From Alkalihalobacillus alcalophilus ATCC 27647 = CGMCC 1.3604 (GTDB taxonomy: Bacteria; Bacillota; Bacilli; Bacillales; Bacillaceae_D): a stretch of DNA of 18,151 bases. The DNA lies in NCBI RefSeq assembly GCF_000292245.2, contig NZ_ALPT02000079.1, positions 1-18,151 of the forward strand. The letters are read 5' to 3'. Under the pieces are notes generated by a model that made no database searches, was not told the DNA's origin, and saw only the letters and a program-made list of their open reading frames with translations. This document shows positions 7,062 to 13,814 of this stretch, one piece after another (position 1 is the stretch's first letter; every line of letters starts with the position of its first letter). A program made the position numbers and the translations under genes.

Positions 7062-7235
7062 TTATAAATGAATGGACTCATTCGCATCAGACAAAAAGAA
7101 TTTTAACATCTCTGTCATTAAGGGATGCAATACGGTAACATGACCAGTGTTTGGCACGATTAAAAATTCGAGCTTTAAGCGTTTAGTTTCAGCTGCAACT
7201 AATTGCTGATACATCGCTTTTGCCTCTTGATATGA
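7062..7235 (-). pseudogene. C-terminal remnant of an alpha/beta-hydrolase (esterase-like) gene
   Basis: On the minus strand 57 codons end in TAA at 7062-7064, and an in-frame TAA (7236-7238) immediately precedes them. The peptide contains EAKAMYQQLVAAETKRLKLE, then FLIVPNTGHVTVL and a terminal helix LMTEMLKFF. A hydrophobic strand, then GH, then a short loop and a final amphipathic helix is the usual C-terminus of alpha/beta-hydrolases, where the His is catalytic. No start codon with a ribosome binding site, nucleophile motif or N-terminal domain exists upstream; a different gene (stop at 7264) lies there. I read it as a decayed gene fragment adjoining the repeat element. Confidence 0.6.
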
Positions 7236-7263
7236 TTAAACTAGTATACAGAACATTCGCCTC

Positions 7264-8013
7264 TTACTTTTCTAAGTAATCATTCGTTAGCTCAACATGA
7301 ACTAACCCGCTTTCTTGTAAAAGTTGTTTTAGCAAATAAGCATGTCCGGCACCATAAAGCACAAGAATTCGGTCTTCTTTTTCACTAGCTAACTGGATAA
7401 TATTTTTATAAATTAACATATTGCGATAATACCAATATTTCATGACCCAATTAACCCCAACAGGATTCCCTGCTTCACCTACAAGGGCAAGCTGTATATA
7501 CATTTGATGGTTCTCAGCTATTCTTTTATCTTTATTAAACCAAGCTAAAAATTCTACAATAGTATGTTTTGCTAAAAAGCGATTAACCTCTTCCATCATC
7601 TTTTCACCATTTGTGACAAACTCTTTATACACTTCTGGTTCATGCTCCATCATATACTGGAAAACATCCGGCACATCTACTGAATCCTCATTCCAATCAA
7701 CCGCATAAATCTCCTTATGCTCCATTGCTTCTGCCATGCGGAAACCAATTTGATGCCGCTCATTTGCTGTTAACTGTAATTTGCCAGACAAATAGTTTTG
7801 ATAATCGTTTGATAATCTCATTTGAAGCCCTTTATCATATTCTAGTGCCACCTTTGTCGGGGCAAAACCTTTCAAACATTCCATTAGCTCCAAAAGCTCA
7901 TTTTGTCGTTTATTAGAAAAAACATCGATCTGCTCTGTCTTCAAAAGATCAGTTACATTTGATTTATCAAAATGATCTGTTCCAACAATAAGAATGGTTG
8001 GTTTAGTCGTCAA
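7264..8013 (-). CDS. TraB/DUF5694-like protein
   Basis: The protein is 249 residues from a TTG start at 8013. AGGAGG (complement of 8022-8027) lies exactly eight bases before this TTG, so it is a better start than the upstream in-frame TTG at 8043, which would place the ribosome binding site inside the gene. The N-terminus reads ILIVGTDHF (GTDH at 11-14), then VALEYD with E58, and near the C-terminus LVLYGAGHAYLLKQLL with H224. The trio of G-T-x-H, a conserved Glu and a late G-x-G-H is the pattern of the TraB/PrgY/Tiki superfamily, which includes proposed metalloproteases; DUF5694 is the closest domain I know. No signal peptide or membrane segment is evident, so it should be cytoplasmic. Substrate unknown. 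Confidence 0.75.
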   Translation of the reverse strand: MTTKPTILIVGTDHFDKSNVTDLLKTEQIDVFSNKRQNELLELMECLKGFAPTKVALEYDKGLQMRLSNDYQNYLSGKLQLTANERHQIGFRMAEAMEHKEIYAVDWNEDSVDVPDVFQYMMEHEPEVYKEFVTNGEKMMEEVNRFLAKHTIVEFLAWFNKDKRIAENHQMYIQLALVGEAGNPVGVNWVMKYWYYRNMLIYKNIIQLASEKEDRILVLYGAGHAYLLKQLLQESGLVHVELTNDYLEK

Positions 8014-8090
8014 CTTTAATTCCTCCTTTTCATTCCATAACAAAATGAAAATCTCAACATACCTTCATATTAACTTTCAGCTTCATTACG

Positions 8091-8300
8091 TTACTTATTA
8101 TTACTCTCACAATCTTGATCTTTTTTCTTTTGGAAATAATTTAATATGTAATAGATTATCCAAAAGCTCATAATAACCAAAAAGACAATTAAAGGTCTTT
8201 TATCAGCTGAAAGGGTAAGGTGAAGGATAAGGGCCAATATTAGAAAGGGTGGCATTAATATCCAATAATACTTGTCCTTTAGGATTTTAATATGAACCAA
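8091..8300 (-). CDS. Small two-helix membrane protein, unrecognised
   Basis: Up to 69 residues with two hydrophobic stretches (about WILMPPFLILALILHLTL and PLIVFLVIMSFWIIYYIL) separated by a short SADKRP loop, and a charged C-terminus rich in Lys, Asp and Asn. This is the hairpin topology of many small Bacillus membrane proteins. The start is uncertain. The open frame begins with TTG at 8300, but the AAAAAAGGAG site (8301 onward) abuts that codon with no spacing. An ATT at 8291-8289, nine bases from the site, fits ribosome spacing better but is a rare start codon. No family was recognised, and the neighbours do not point to a function. Confidence 0.55.
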   Translation of the reverse strand: MVHIKILKDKYYWILMPPFLILALILHLTLSADKRPLIVFLVIMSFWIIYYILNYFQKKKDQDCESNNK

Positions 8301-8470
8301 CTCCTTTTTTACTTATTATTCTAACATTTCAAAAACTACTTTAACATTTAATTGCAAATATTCCAGCAAAATAAATGTGTAATTTTACTTTTCCACTCAT
8401 TTCTCCTGCCCCTATAGTGACAAAAAAACATGTAAACACAGGATATTAACTAATCTTTTCCTTAAAATAT

Positions 8471-8497
8471 AAAAAGCACCCCTCAAATGAGAAGTGC
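8471..8497 (-). terminator. Terminator of the ABC transporter operon
   Basis: On the minus strand GCACTTCTCA pairs with TGAGGGGTGC (8497-8476, two G-T wobbles, short loop) and runs into TTTTT. It lies about 40 bases after the stop of the second permease gene, at the end of the GntR-ABC operon. Confidence 0.75.
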
Positions 8498-8538
8498 CTA
8501 GTTCTTAAAATATCATCAAAAAAATCTCAGTCATACAC

Positions 8539-9264
8539 TTAAGAAACGCCTTTCTCTCTTTCACGCAATGATAAACTATGACCACCACGTTCCAACGGTC
8601 CATTTTTCATTAACAAATAAGAGAGGTATGCAAAGACTACGCCAACTCCTGCAACAATGTGTAAAAAGGCAAAATGACTTTCAAACACAAATTGTATGAC
8701 AGAATCAACATTGCCAAACATCCACCAAGATAACCCAACTAACGATAACACCGCTCCCCCTAACATCATCTTTACTGCTCCAAAATAATACCAGACAGAC
8801 GCAATAAGAACTCCAAGTCCGATAGCGAAAATTCCCCACAGAACATCAACCCAAAAGTAAAAAAGAGCATTTGATGAAGCACTGAACCCAGCCATATGAA
8901 TTAGTTGATTCGTATTCAATCCTTGCTCATACAAAAATTGATTCAACTGATGCATGACATTTAAAATAAACATACTTATGACGATAAAAATTCCAGAGAC
9001 AATAAAGTTTCCGATTAAGAATTGTTTCCTAGTACCGCCAAAGGCCATAAATGTCGGATACGTTTTGACGAATATTTGAAATGGATAAAAGAGAAGGAAT
9101 CCATAAAATGGGCCAAACAAAGCACCTGTCATCCCCTCAACCTGCATAACCATACCTAAAAAAAGGTAAAAAGCAAACAGGATCGCTGTTACAAGCGTCA
9201 TAATATAAAATTGAAAACGCATATCTTCCCAAATGAGTCGAAATGGTCCTCTAAAAGTATTCAT
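8539..9264 (-). CDS. ABC-2-type permease, second copy
   Basis: A 241-residue integral membrane protein with about six hydrophobic segments, spaced like small ABC-2-type permeases. It is a clear tandem paralog of the permease encoded just upstream. Both begin MNTF(R/K)GPF, both carry AFGGTRKQFL between helices 2 and 3, both have SVWYYFG in the middle, and both end NGPxERGGHxLSxRE. The GxTRKQF motif after the second helix is typical of small Firmicutes permeases that pair with GntR-linked ATPases. AAGGAGGTGAG lies eight or so bases before the ATG at 9264, with a 38-base gap to the first permease. It would pair with that copy as a heterodimer driven by the single ATPase. The exported substrate is not evident. 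Confidence 0.82.
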   Translation of the reverse strand: MNTFRGPFRLIWEDMRFQFYIMTLVTAILFAFYLFLGMVMQVEGMTGALFGPFYGFLLFYPFQIFVKTYPTFMAFGGTRKQFLIGNFIVSGIFIVISMFILNVMHQLNQFLYEQGLNTNQLIHMAGFSASSNALFYFWVDVLWGIFAIGLGVLIASVWYYFGAVKMMLGGAVLSLVGLSWWMFGNVDSVIQFVFESHFAFLHIVAGVGVVFAYLSYLLMKNGPLERGGHSLSLREREKGVS

Positions 9265-9302
9265 TAAACCTCACCTCCTTCAATTATTTATACTTTTTAA
9301 AC

Positions 9303-10040
9303 TTACTTTTTTTCACTACTAGTAAGCACTCTTTTTTCTCGAAATGATAATCCATGACCGCCTCGTTCGATTGGTCCATTCCTCATCAAAAAATAAGAGA
9401 TAACCAAAAATAAACCACCTAATCCACCAACCGTATTCATAAAAGCTAAGGAATGCTCAACAATGAAAGATATAATCTTAGAGAAATCGCCAAATGTACC
9501 CCAGCCAATCAACACTAACCCTAAAAGTGTCCCCACAATTAAAGCCTTCACTGTACCAAAGTAATACCAAACCGAGTTCATCATAAACCCTAATCCAAAA
9601 GCAAAGACTCCCCACAATATATCTGTCCATATATATAGAAAAGCATTTGTAGACTCATGAATCCAACCAGCGTGAATAAATTGAGCTGAGCTAATTCCTC
9701 TATCAAACACCCACTGATTTAACTGATACATGCCATTTAAAATAAGCATCGTTATGAGCAAAAACAAACCAACATTGAGATATGTGGCAAACAGAAACTG
9801 CTTTCTAGTTCCACCAAAAGCAAGCGTGTACTTATAACTTTTGTTAAAAAGGATAAATGGATAGATAATAAACAATCCATAGATCGGCCCAAATACAACC
9901 GCAGCGAATTGATCTACATTTAATAAAAGGCCTAACCCAACCATAAAAACCCCTAAGAAAAAGGTGATCAATAAAATGATATAAATTTGAAAACGTAAAT
10001 CTTCAAACAAAATTAGAAAAGGACCTTTAAATGTATTCAT
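9303..10040 (-). CDS. ABC-2-type permease, first copy
   Basis: A 245-residue membrane protein with about six hydrophobic segments, the first near residues 17-40. It contains AFGGTRKQFLF (near residues 74-84) and a cytoplasmic C-terminal tail NGPIERGGHGLSFREKR. Its start overlaps the end of the ATPase gene by four bases (ATGA, 10037-10040), so the two are translationally coupled. That supports a shared transporter complex. The second permease downstream is similar over its whole length, most strongly in the first 25 residues, the GGTRKQF loop and the tail, while the helices between have drifted. Duplication followed by divergence into two subunits is the simplest reading. Substrate unknown; relatives of this layout are linked to peptide or envelope-stress export. 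Confidence 0.82.
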   Translation of the reverse strand: MNTFKGPFLILFEDLRFQIYIILLITFFLGVFMVGLGLLLNVDQFAAVVFGPIYGLFIIYPFILFNKSYKYTLAFGGTRKQFLFATYLNVGLFLLITMLILNGMYQLNQWVFDRGISSAQFIHAGWIHESTNAFLYIWTDILWGVFAFGLGFMMNSVWYYFGTVKALIVGTLLGLVLIGWGTFGDFSKIISFIVEHSLAFMNTVGGLGGLFLVISYFLMRNGPIERGGHGLSFREKRVLTSSEKK

Positions 10041-10918
10041 GATACATTAGCCTCTTTTCGTTCTTTTTGTGTAATTTGAACGAGATAATCTTGGAGTGGT
10101 GCTTTTTCTATTTTGACCCCAGCCTCACTCGCACGCTCCTTCCACTTTTCTGTAAAAGGAATATCAACCATTACATGGATTTGATTCCCTAACGTTTTTG
10201 TCTCTAACACATGTTCACCAATGATTAATGATTCAACTTGCTCTTTTTGTCCTGTTAACAAAATGCCTTTTCTATTCAACTCCTCGGTTTCTACATAATC
10301 AGAAACGGTCTGCTTATCAATAATCGCAATTTTTTCACATAGTGGCTCAATTTCATCGATATGATGGGAAGAGAGAATGATTAGACGTGGGTGGTCCTCA
10401 TACGTATCTAGTAATAATTGATAAAAAACCTTACGCATATGGGCGTCCAATCCATTCGTTGGCTCGTCAAAAATCGTAATGGGTGCTTTGCTTGCTAATC
10501 CAATAACAATTTTAATCATCGTTTGCATCCCTTTGGAGAATTTACGAATTTTTTTCTTACGTGGTAATTCGAATAACTCCACCATTTCTTCAGCAAAAGC
10601 TTGATCCCAATTCTCATTAAAATAAGAACCAAAACGCAAGGCGTCATCAACATTCCACAGTTCGGAAAATGGGTGGTTTTCCTGCATATACGTAACATGT
10701 TTCATCGTTTCACTATGATTATAAGGAGCGATCCCATTAACAAGTAACTGACCACTTGTTGGTTTTTCTTGACCAGATAATAACTTCATTAACGTTGTTT
10801 TTCCGGCCCCATTTCGCCCCCATAATCCAGCAATAATTGGTTCACCTTCAAACAAATTCACCTCATTTAAAGCGAGTGATGGCCCATAATAAAAAGATAA
10901 ATTTTCAATTTTAAGCAT
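10037..10918 (-). CDS. ABC transporter ATP-binding protein (YtrB/PmtA-like)
   Basis: A 293-residue ATPase subunit. The Walker A motif GRNGAGKTT is at 34-42, the Q-loop glutamine at Q79, the signature motif in the variant form FSKGM (127-131) where others have LSGGQ, Walker B ITIFDEP at 147-153 followed by TNGLD, and the H-loop in SSHH (183-186). Residues from about 200 onward form a C-terminal extension of mixed strands, as in ABC-2-type export ATPases. The FSKGM signature is common in the GntR-linked YtrB/PmtA group. It overlaps the regulator gene upstream by eight bases and the permease gene downstream by four, so all are one operon. It would couple ATP hydrolysis to export through the two permeases. 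Confidence 0.9.
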   Translation of the reverse strand: MLKIENLSFYYGPSLALNEVNLFEGEPIIAGLWGRNGAGKTTLMKLLSGQEKPTSGQLLVNGIAPYNHSETMKHVTYMQENHPFSELWNVDDALRFGSYFNENWDQAFAEEMVELFELPRKKKIRKFSKGMQTMIKIVIGLASKAPITIFDEPTNGLDAHMRKVFYQLLLDTYEDHPRLIILSSHHIDEIEPLCEKIAIIDKQTVSDYVETEELNRKGILLTGQKEQVESLIIGEHVLETKTLGNQIHVMVDIPFTEKWKERASEAGVKIEKAPLQDYLVQITQKERKEANVS

Positions 10919-11279
10919 CTTTATCCTCCTTAATAAATTGAATCAATTCTTCTTCTGTTAAGTGAATTCTCTTTGCCTCATTTAACATAGGTTTCACATA
11001 TTGTTTATAAAAATGTTCTTTTCTTTGTTTCATCAGAGTAGCCGTGGCACCATTAGCGACAAACATCCCGACACCTCTTTGCTTATAGACCAGTCCTTCA
11101 TTCACCAATGTCGCGAGTCCTTTTTGGGCCGTAGCACGATTGATTTGGTAAAATTGTGAGATCTCTGTTGTAGAAGGAATTTGATCGCCTTCCTTTAAAT
11201 GACCTTCGACTATATCGTCTGCTATCATATCAGCAATTTGCTGAAAAATTGGTTTAGAATCATCAAAAACAGCCTTCAC
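10911..11279 (-). CDS. GntR-family regulator, YtrA subfamily
   Basis: A 122-residue DNA-binding protein. The start is taken as the GTG at 11279: AAGGAG stands six bases before it, and the protein then begins MKAVFDDSKPIFQQIADMI, the standard start of YtrA-type regulators. Longer in-frame codons upstream have no ribosome binding site and would cross the promoter. Residues about 9-75 form the winged helix: GDQIPSTTEISQFYQINRAT is the GntR recognition region, and GLVYKQRGVGMFV is the wing. Only about 45 residues follow, a short helical dimerisation tail instead of a large effector domain, which defines the YtrA subfamily. It most likely represses its own operon through the inverted repeat at 11310-11331. 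The inducer is unknown; in relatives, cell-envelope antibiotics or peptides release such repressors. Confidence 0.9.
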   Translation of the reverse strand: MKAVFDDSKPIFQQIADMIADDIVEGHLKEGDQIPSTTEISQFYQINRATAQKGLATLVNEGLVYKQRGVGMFVANGATATLMKQRKEHFYKQYVKPMLNEAKRIHLTEEELIQFIKEDKDA

Positions 11280-11309
11280 TAGCGTCTCCTTCCCTCTATA
11301 GGTTGATAG

Positions 11310-11331
11310 GTTGATTACTTGTGTAATCAAC
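11310..11331. promoter_or_regulatory. Candidate GntR operator, 9-bp inverted repeat
   Basis: GTTGATTAC (11310-11318), a TTGT spacer, and GTAATCAAC (11323-11331) are perfect inverted copies. The site overlaps the -10 and start of the operon promoter. Further half-sites (GGTTGATA at 11301-11308, AATCAACC at 11341-11348) flank it. Binding by the adjacent regulator is inferred. Confidence 0.7.
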
Positions 11332-11358
11332 TATACTTTAAATCAACCAAAAAGTAAA
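11330..11358 (-). promoter_or_regulatory. Promoter of the GntR-ABC operon
   Basis: On the minus strand TTTACT (11358-11353), a 17-base spacer and TATAGT (11335-11330) fit a sigma-A promoter (four and five of six matches). Transcription would start inside the inverted repeat. Confidence 0.6.
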
Positions 11359-11402
11359 CCATTTATTATTATTTTCTATATTTCACCTTCTTAGCCCACG
11401 TC

Positions 11403-11435
11403 AAAAAAAGCCTTAAACAAAGGGGTTTAAAGCTT
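11403..11435 (-). terminator. Terminator of the alpha/beta-hydrolase gene
   Basis: On the minus strand AAGCTTTAAAC pairs with GTTTAAGGCTT (one mismatch) across a six-base loop and is followed by a run of T. It lies about 46 bases after the hydrolase stop and upstream of the GntR promoter, insulating the two units. Confidence 0.7.
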
Positions 11436-11481
11436 CTTTATCTAGTATAAAAATGGGTGAGAGTTGAATGTTTTGGGTTGA

Positions 11482-12210
11482 TTATGTAGCTTTCTGTTTC
11501 AAAAACAATTCAAGAACTTGATTAAACATATTTGGTTGGTCAATATGTACGAGGTGACCCGCAAAAGGAATAACGGCTACATGAATATGTTTATAAGAAT
11601 CTAAATAATGAACAATTCCTTTGATTTCAGGAATAATTTGTTCACCCGACATAATCAAAATGGGGATGTCTCTTAAATTAGACAAATCACTTGCCAAATC
11701 AAACGGATACCAATTCTCATCTAATACTAATGATACAAACTTCTTCCAATCACTTTTAACATGTAAATTTTTAAAATAGGCATCTGCTTCTGGATTAGTT
11801 AAAATCGCTTTTTTATGTTGAAGATCCTCATTAAAAAGTTTATCCCAATCATCTGTTTTTATGGGAGTCAACCCACTCATCGTTAATGTTTTAATAAGTT
11901 GTGGGTATCGATTACAAAGTTCAATAGCGATTAATGCACTAGATGAGCTCGCAACTAAATGAACTTTTGTGATATTAAAATGAGCTAAAGTTTGGTACAA
12001 ATCTTCAACTGTTAAATGTATTAGCTCTTCAATGCTATTATAATCACCAATTCCAGATTGACCATGACCACTTAGATCAGGCATGATCACTTGATAGGCG
12101 TTCATAAAATAAGATTTTTGATTTTGATAATCCGTTTGACTTGTTTCAGCTCCTGAATGTAAAAAAAGTAGTGGCGCCCCTTCTCCATAAAACTCTGTAT
12201 GTAGTAACAT
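11482..12210 (-). CDS. Alpha/beta-hydrolase with degenerate nucleophile elbow
   Basis: A 242-residue protein of the alpha/beta-hydrolase fold. The early strand and oxyanion loop are LLFLHSG (14-20), then MPDLSGHGQS at 43-52, typical of the family. The nucleophile elbow, normally G-x-S-x-G, reads A-S-S-S-S (87-91) in HLVASSSSALIAIEL; S89 aligns with the nucleophile, but both glycines are replaced. The catalytic His is H219 in AGHLVHIDQP. At the usual acid position after the strand ILIMSGE the residue is I192 instead of Asp. So the fold is intact, but the active site may be altered or use another acid. The ATG at 12210, with GAGAGG six bases before it, is preferred to the TTG one codon upstream. 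Substrate unknown. Confidence 0.85.
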   Translation of the reverse strand: MLLHTEFYGEGAPLLFLHSGAETSQTDYQNQKSYFMNAYQVIMPDLSGHGQSGIGDYNSIEELIHLTVEDLYQTLAHFNITKVHLVASSSSALIAIELCNRYPQLIKTLTMSGLTPIKTDDWDKLFNEDLQHKKAILTNPEADAYFKNLHVKSDWKKFVSLVLDENWYPFDLASDLSNLRDIPILIMSGEQIIPEIKGIVHYLDSYKHIHVAVIPFAGHLVHIDQPNMFNQVLELFLKQKAT

Positions 12211-12285
12211 CAATTTCCTCTCCTTTTTTATGACGCATTCTCCTTACTTCTCTCACATTCCGTATCACTTCTGATCCTTTTCAGC

Positions 12286-12690
12286 TCATCTAAAACTCCT
12301 TCGATTTTCTCCCCCTTTAAACATATATCGAATACCTTTCCCGACTAATTGTTCATCTTTATAACGGGGCAACACATGAAAATGAGCGTGAGCAATATGC
12401 TGTCCGGCAAGCTCGCCACAATTCCAACCTAAATTGTAACCAGCTGGCTGATATTTTTGATCAAGGTAAACTTTGACCTCTTTTAGAAGCTCATGAGTTG
12501 CCTGCCATTCTTCTGACGTTAAATCAAACGCTGTGTCTCGATGCTGTATCGGAACAATGACGCCCGCCCCCTCCAAAGCTTTCCCTGCCTCTAATGCCTC
12601 ATTTAATTGTAAAAATAAACAAAAGTCATTACGAAATAGGATGTTCTGTTCACTCTGTAACTCTGGGTAACAAAAGACACACCTATTCAT
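12286..12690 (-). CDS. HIT-family protein (histidine triad)
   Basis: A 134-residue member of the histidine triad superfamily of nucleotide hydrolases and transferases. The triad HAHFHVL runs from 101 (H101, H103, H105), and H103 would be the nucleophile that attacks the alpha-phosphate. An upstream histidine (H98) precedes it. The N-terminus has CVFC (4-7), a possible zinc-ligand pair seen in several HIT proteins. It could cleave a nucleotide-phosphoramidate or dinucleoside polyphosphate. A GGGGAG site eight bases before the ATG supports the start. It follows the unrecognised 291-residue gene by only 20 bases and is likely cotranscribed with it. It differs from the B. subtilis Hit-type (PKCI-like) protein in ending soon after the triad with RYMFKGGENRR. 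Confidence 0.88.
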   Translation of the reverse strand: MNRCVFCYPELQSEQNILFRNDFCLFLQLNEALEAGKALEGAGVIVPIQHRDTAFDLTSEEWQATHELLKEVKVYLDQKYQPAGYNLGWNCGELAGQHIAHAHFHVLPRYKDEQLVGKGIRYMFKGGENRRSFR

Positions 12691-12710
12691 TCGATCATCT
12701 CCCCTACATT

Positions 12711-13586
12711 TTATCCTGACGTATATTGATAAATGCCTTTCTTGCCATAAACAAATAGCTTTTGTCCACCAATGACGACATCACCTGTTATTTTTTTCCC
12801 TTCTTTATCATAGAAAGACAGCTTCCCTTTCGCATCGAGCGTTCTTGATTTCAACTTATATCGATACACACCACTTCTTGTTTTTCCAATTATCTGGTCT
12901 TTCTCCATCAGAAATTGGTCAAAATCATGATTTTCCTGCTTGAGCTTATATCGATCAATGAGCTGCTTCTGACGATAATGGAGCAGATTGTACCGGTAAG
13001 ACGTGTCATAATAAAGAAAAAAGACGTCATTTGATTCATCAATATGAATAGCGTATCCATCGATAATATCTAGTTTATTAGCTTGCCACTTTGTTTCACC
13101 ACTTTTTGTAAAGGCGATAAACCCTGGAGAGCCAATCGGTTCATCCCATCCAAAATTCCCAAAAATCCCCTCATCGAAATAGGTACACCAAATCATATCA
13201 TCATAATCTACCCGAATCGCAGCAATGCCATCGCCTAGTACAAGAGCATCGACCTTCTGCCCATTCCGATTAAAAATCCTTGCATTCCTCTCAACTTTAT
13301 ATCCATCTTTTAAACAACGATTTTGCACAAGTAAAAGAGTTCCATCAGGAAATAAGTCCACATAATCAGGAAATAACTGAAGATTTTTTAATTCCAGTAC
13401 TTCCATCATGCCATCCTTAAACAGCTTTAATCTCCAGTTATTTTTCGGAACAGGACGAACGAATGGATCAATATAATCTAAGTCTGTTTCTACTAAAATT
13501 AATGTGCCATTTAATGTAGCATTTGCCGAATAAACATAGCCCTCTGCGACGTAATCACTAATCTTTTCTACAACAAGCCTCTCCAC
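12711..13586 (-). CDS. Conserved hypothetical protein, beta-rich, possibly propeller-like
   Basis: A 291-residue protein that I do not recognise. It has no signal peptide and no membrane helix. The sequence is dominated by short beta-strand patterns separated by turns, with repeated aromatic/Asp-rich blocks: DYVDLFPDGTLLLVQNR, ARIFNRNGQKVDALVLGDGI, DDMIWCTYFDEGIFGNFGW, NDVFFLYYDTSYRYNLLHY, and a last VFVYGKKGIYQY-like strand. Blocks of 40-50 residues, each with an Asp-Gly or Gly-turn, suggest a beta-propeller or similar all-beta fold. The start is GTG at 13586 with AAGGTG five bases upstream. It lies between the truncated GNAT gene and the HIT gene in one minus-strand run. No role can be given. 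Confidence 0.7.
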   Translation of the reverse strand: MERLVVEKISDYVAEGYVYSANATLNGTLILVETDLDYIDPFVRPVPKNNWRLKLFKDGMMEVLELKNLQLFPDYVDLFPDGTLLLVQNRCLKDGYKVERNARIFNRNGQKVDALVLGDGIAAIRVDYDDMIWCTYFDEGIFGNFGWDEPIGSPGFIAFTKSGETKWQANKLDIIDGYAIHIDESNDVFFLYYDTSYRYNLLHYRQKQLIDRYKLKQENHDFDQFLMEKDQIIGKTRSGVYRYKLKSRTLDAKGKLSFYDKEGKKITGDVVIGGQKLFVYGKKGIYQYTSG

Positions 13587-13637
13587 TTGTACACCTTCTT
13601 TTTAAAAATCTTTTTTCAAATAATAATGTTTGAAATC

Positions 13638-13796
13638 TCAACCAACGTGACCTTCTTCATTTTTAACATAAAGATTTAATTCCTTATAACGCCCCCGTAA
13701 ATCCTTTGGAAAATGAGCAAGGTTAAATTCAAAAAGCTGTTTTTCAATGATTTGTTTGTCTTCTACAGATCCACCTGTTTCAATTGTATACGACAT
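13638..13796 (-). pseudogene. Truncated GNAT acetyltransferase (N-terminal 52 codons)
   Basis: On the minus strand an ATG at 13796, preceded by GGGGAG five bases away, opens 52 codons and stops at TGA (13638-13640). The peptide begins MSYTIETGGSVEDKQIIEKQ and ends with KDLRGRYKELNLYVKNEEGH followed by VG. In full-length GNAT relatives this stretch precedes the core strand of the acetyl-CoA-binding domain, which is missing here. After the stop no frame continues the domain before the next gene starts at 13586. Gaps to the neighbours are 18 and 51 bases, so it sits in the DUF817-HIT gene run. It is most simply a gene remnant with a frame-changing or deletion event after VKNEEGHV. Its intact ribosome binding site means a short peptide may still be made. 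Confidence 0.65.
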
Positions 13797-13814
13797 CTGT
13801 TCTCCCCTTTTCTC

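Noticed and set aside
8014..8043. Ten-codon N-terminal extension of the TraB-like protein
   Set aside because: The extension contains the AGGAGG site itself, and the TTG at 8013 is at ideal spacing.
11280..11330. Seventeen-codon N-terminal extension of the GntR regulator
   Set aside because: It would translate the promoter start and the inverted repeat. AAGGAG supports the GTG at 11279.
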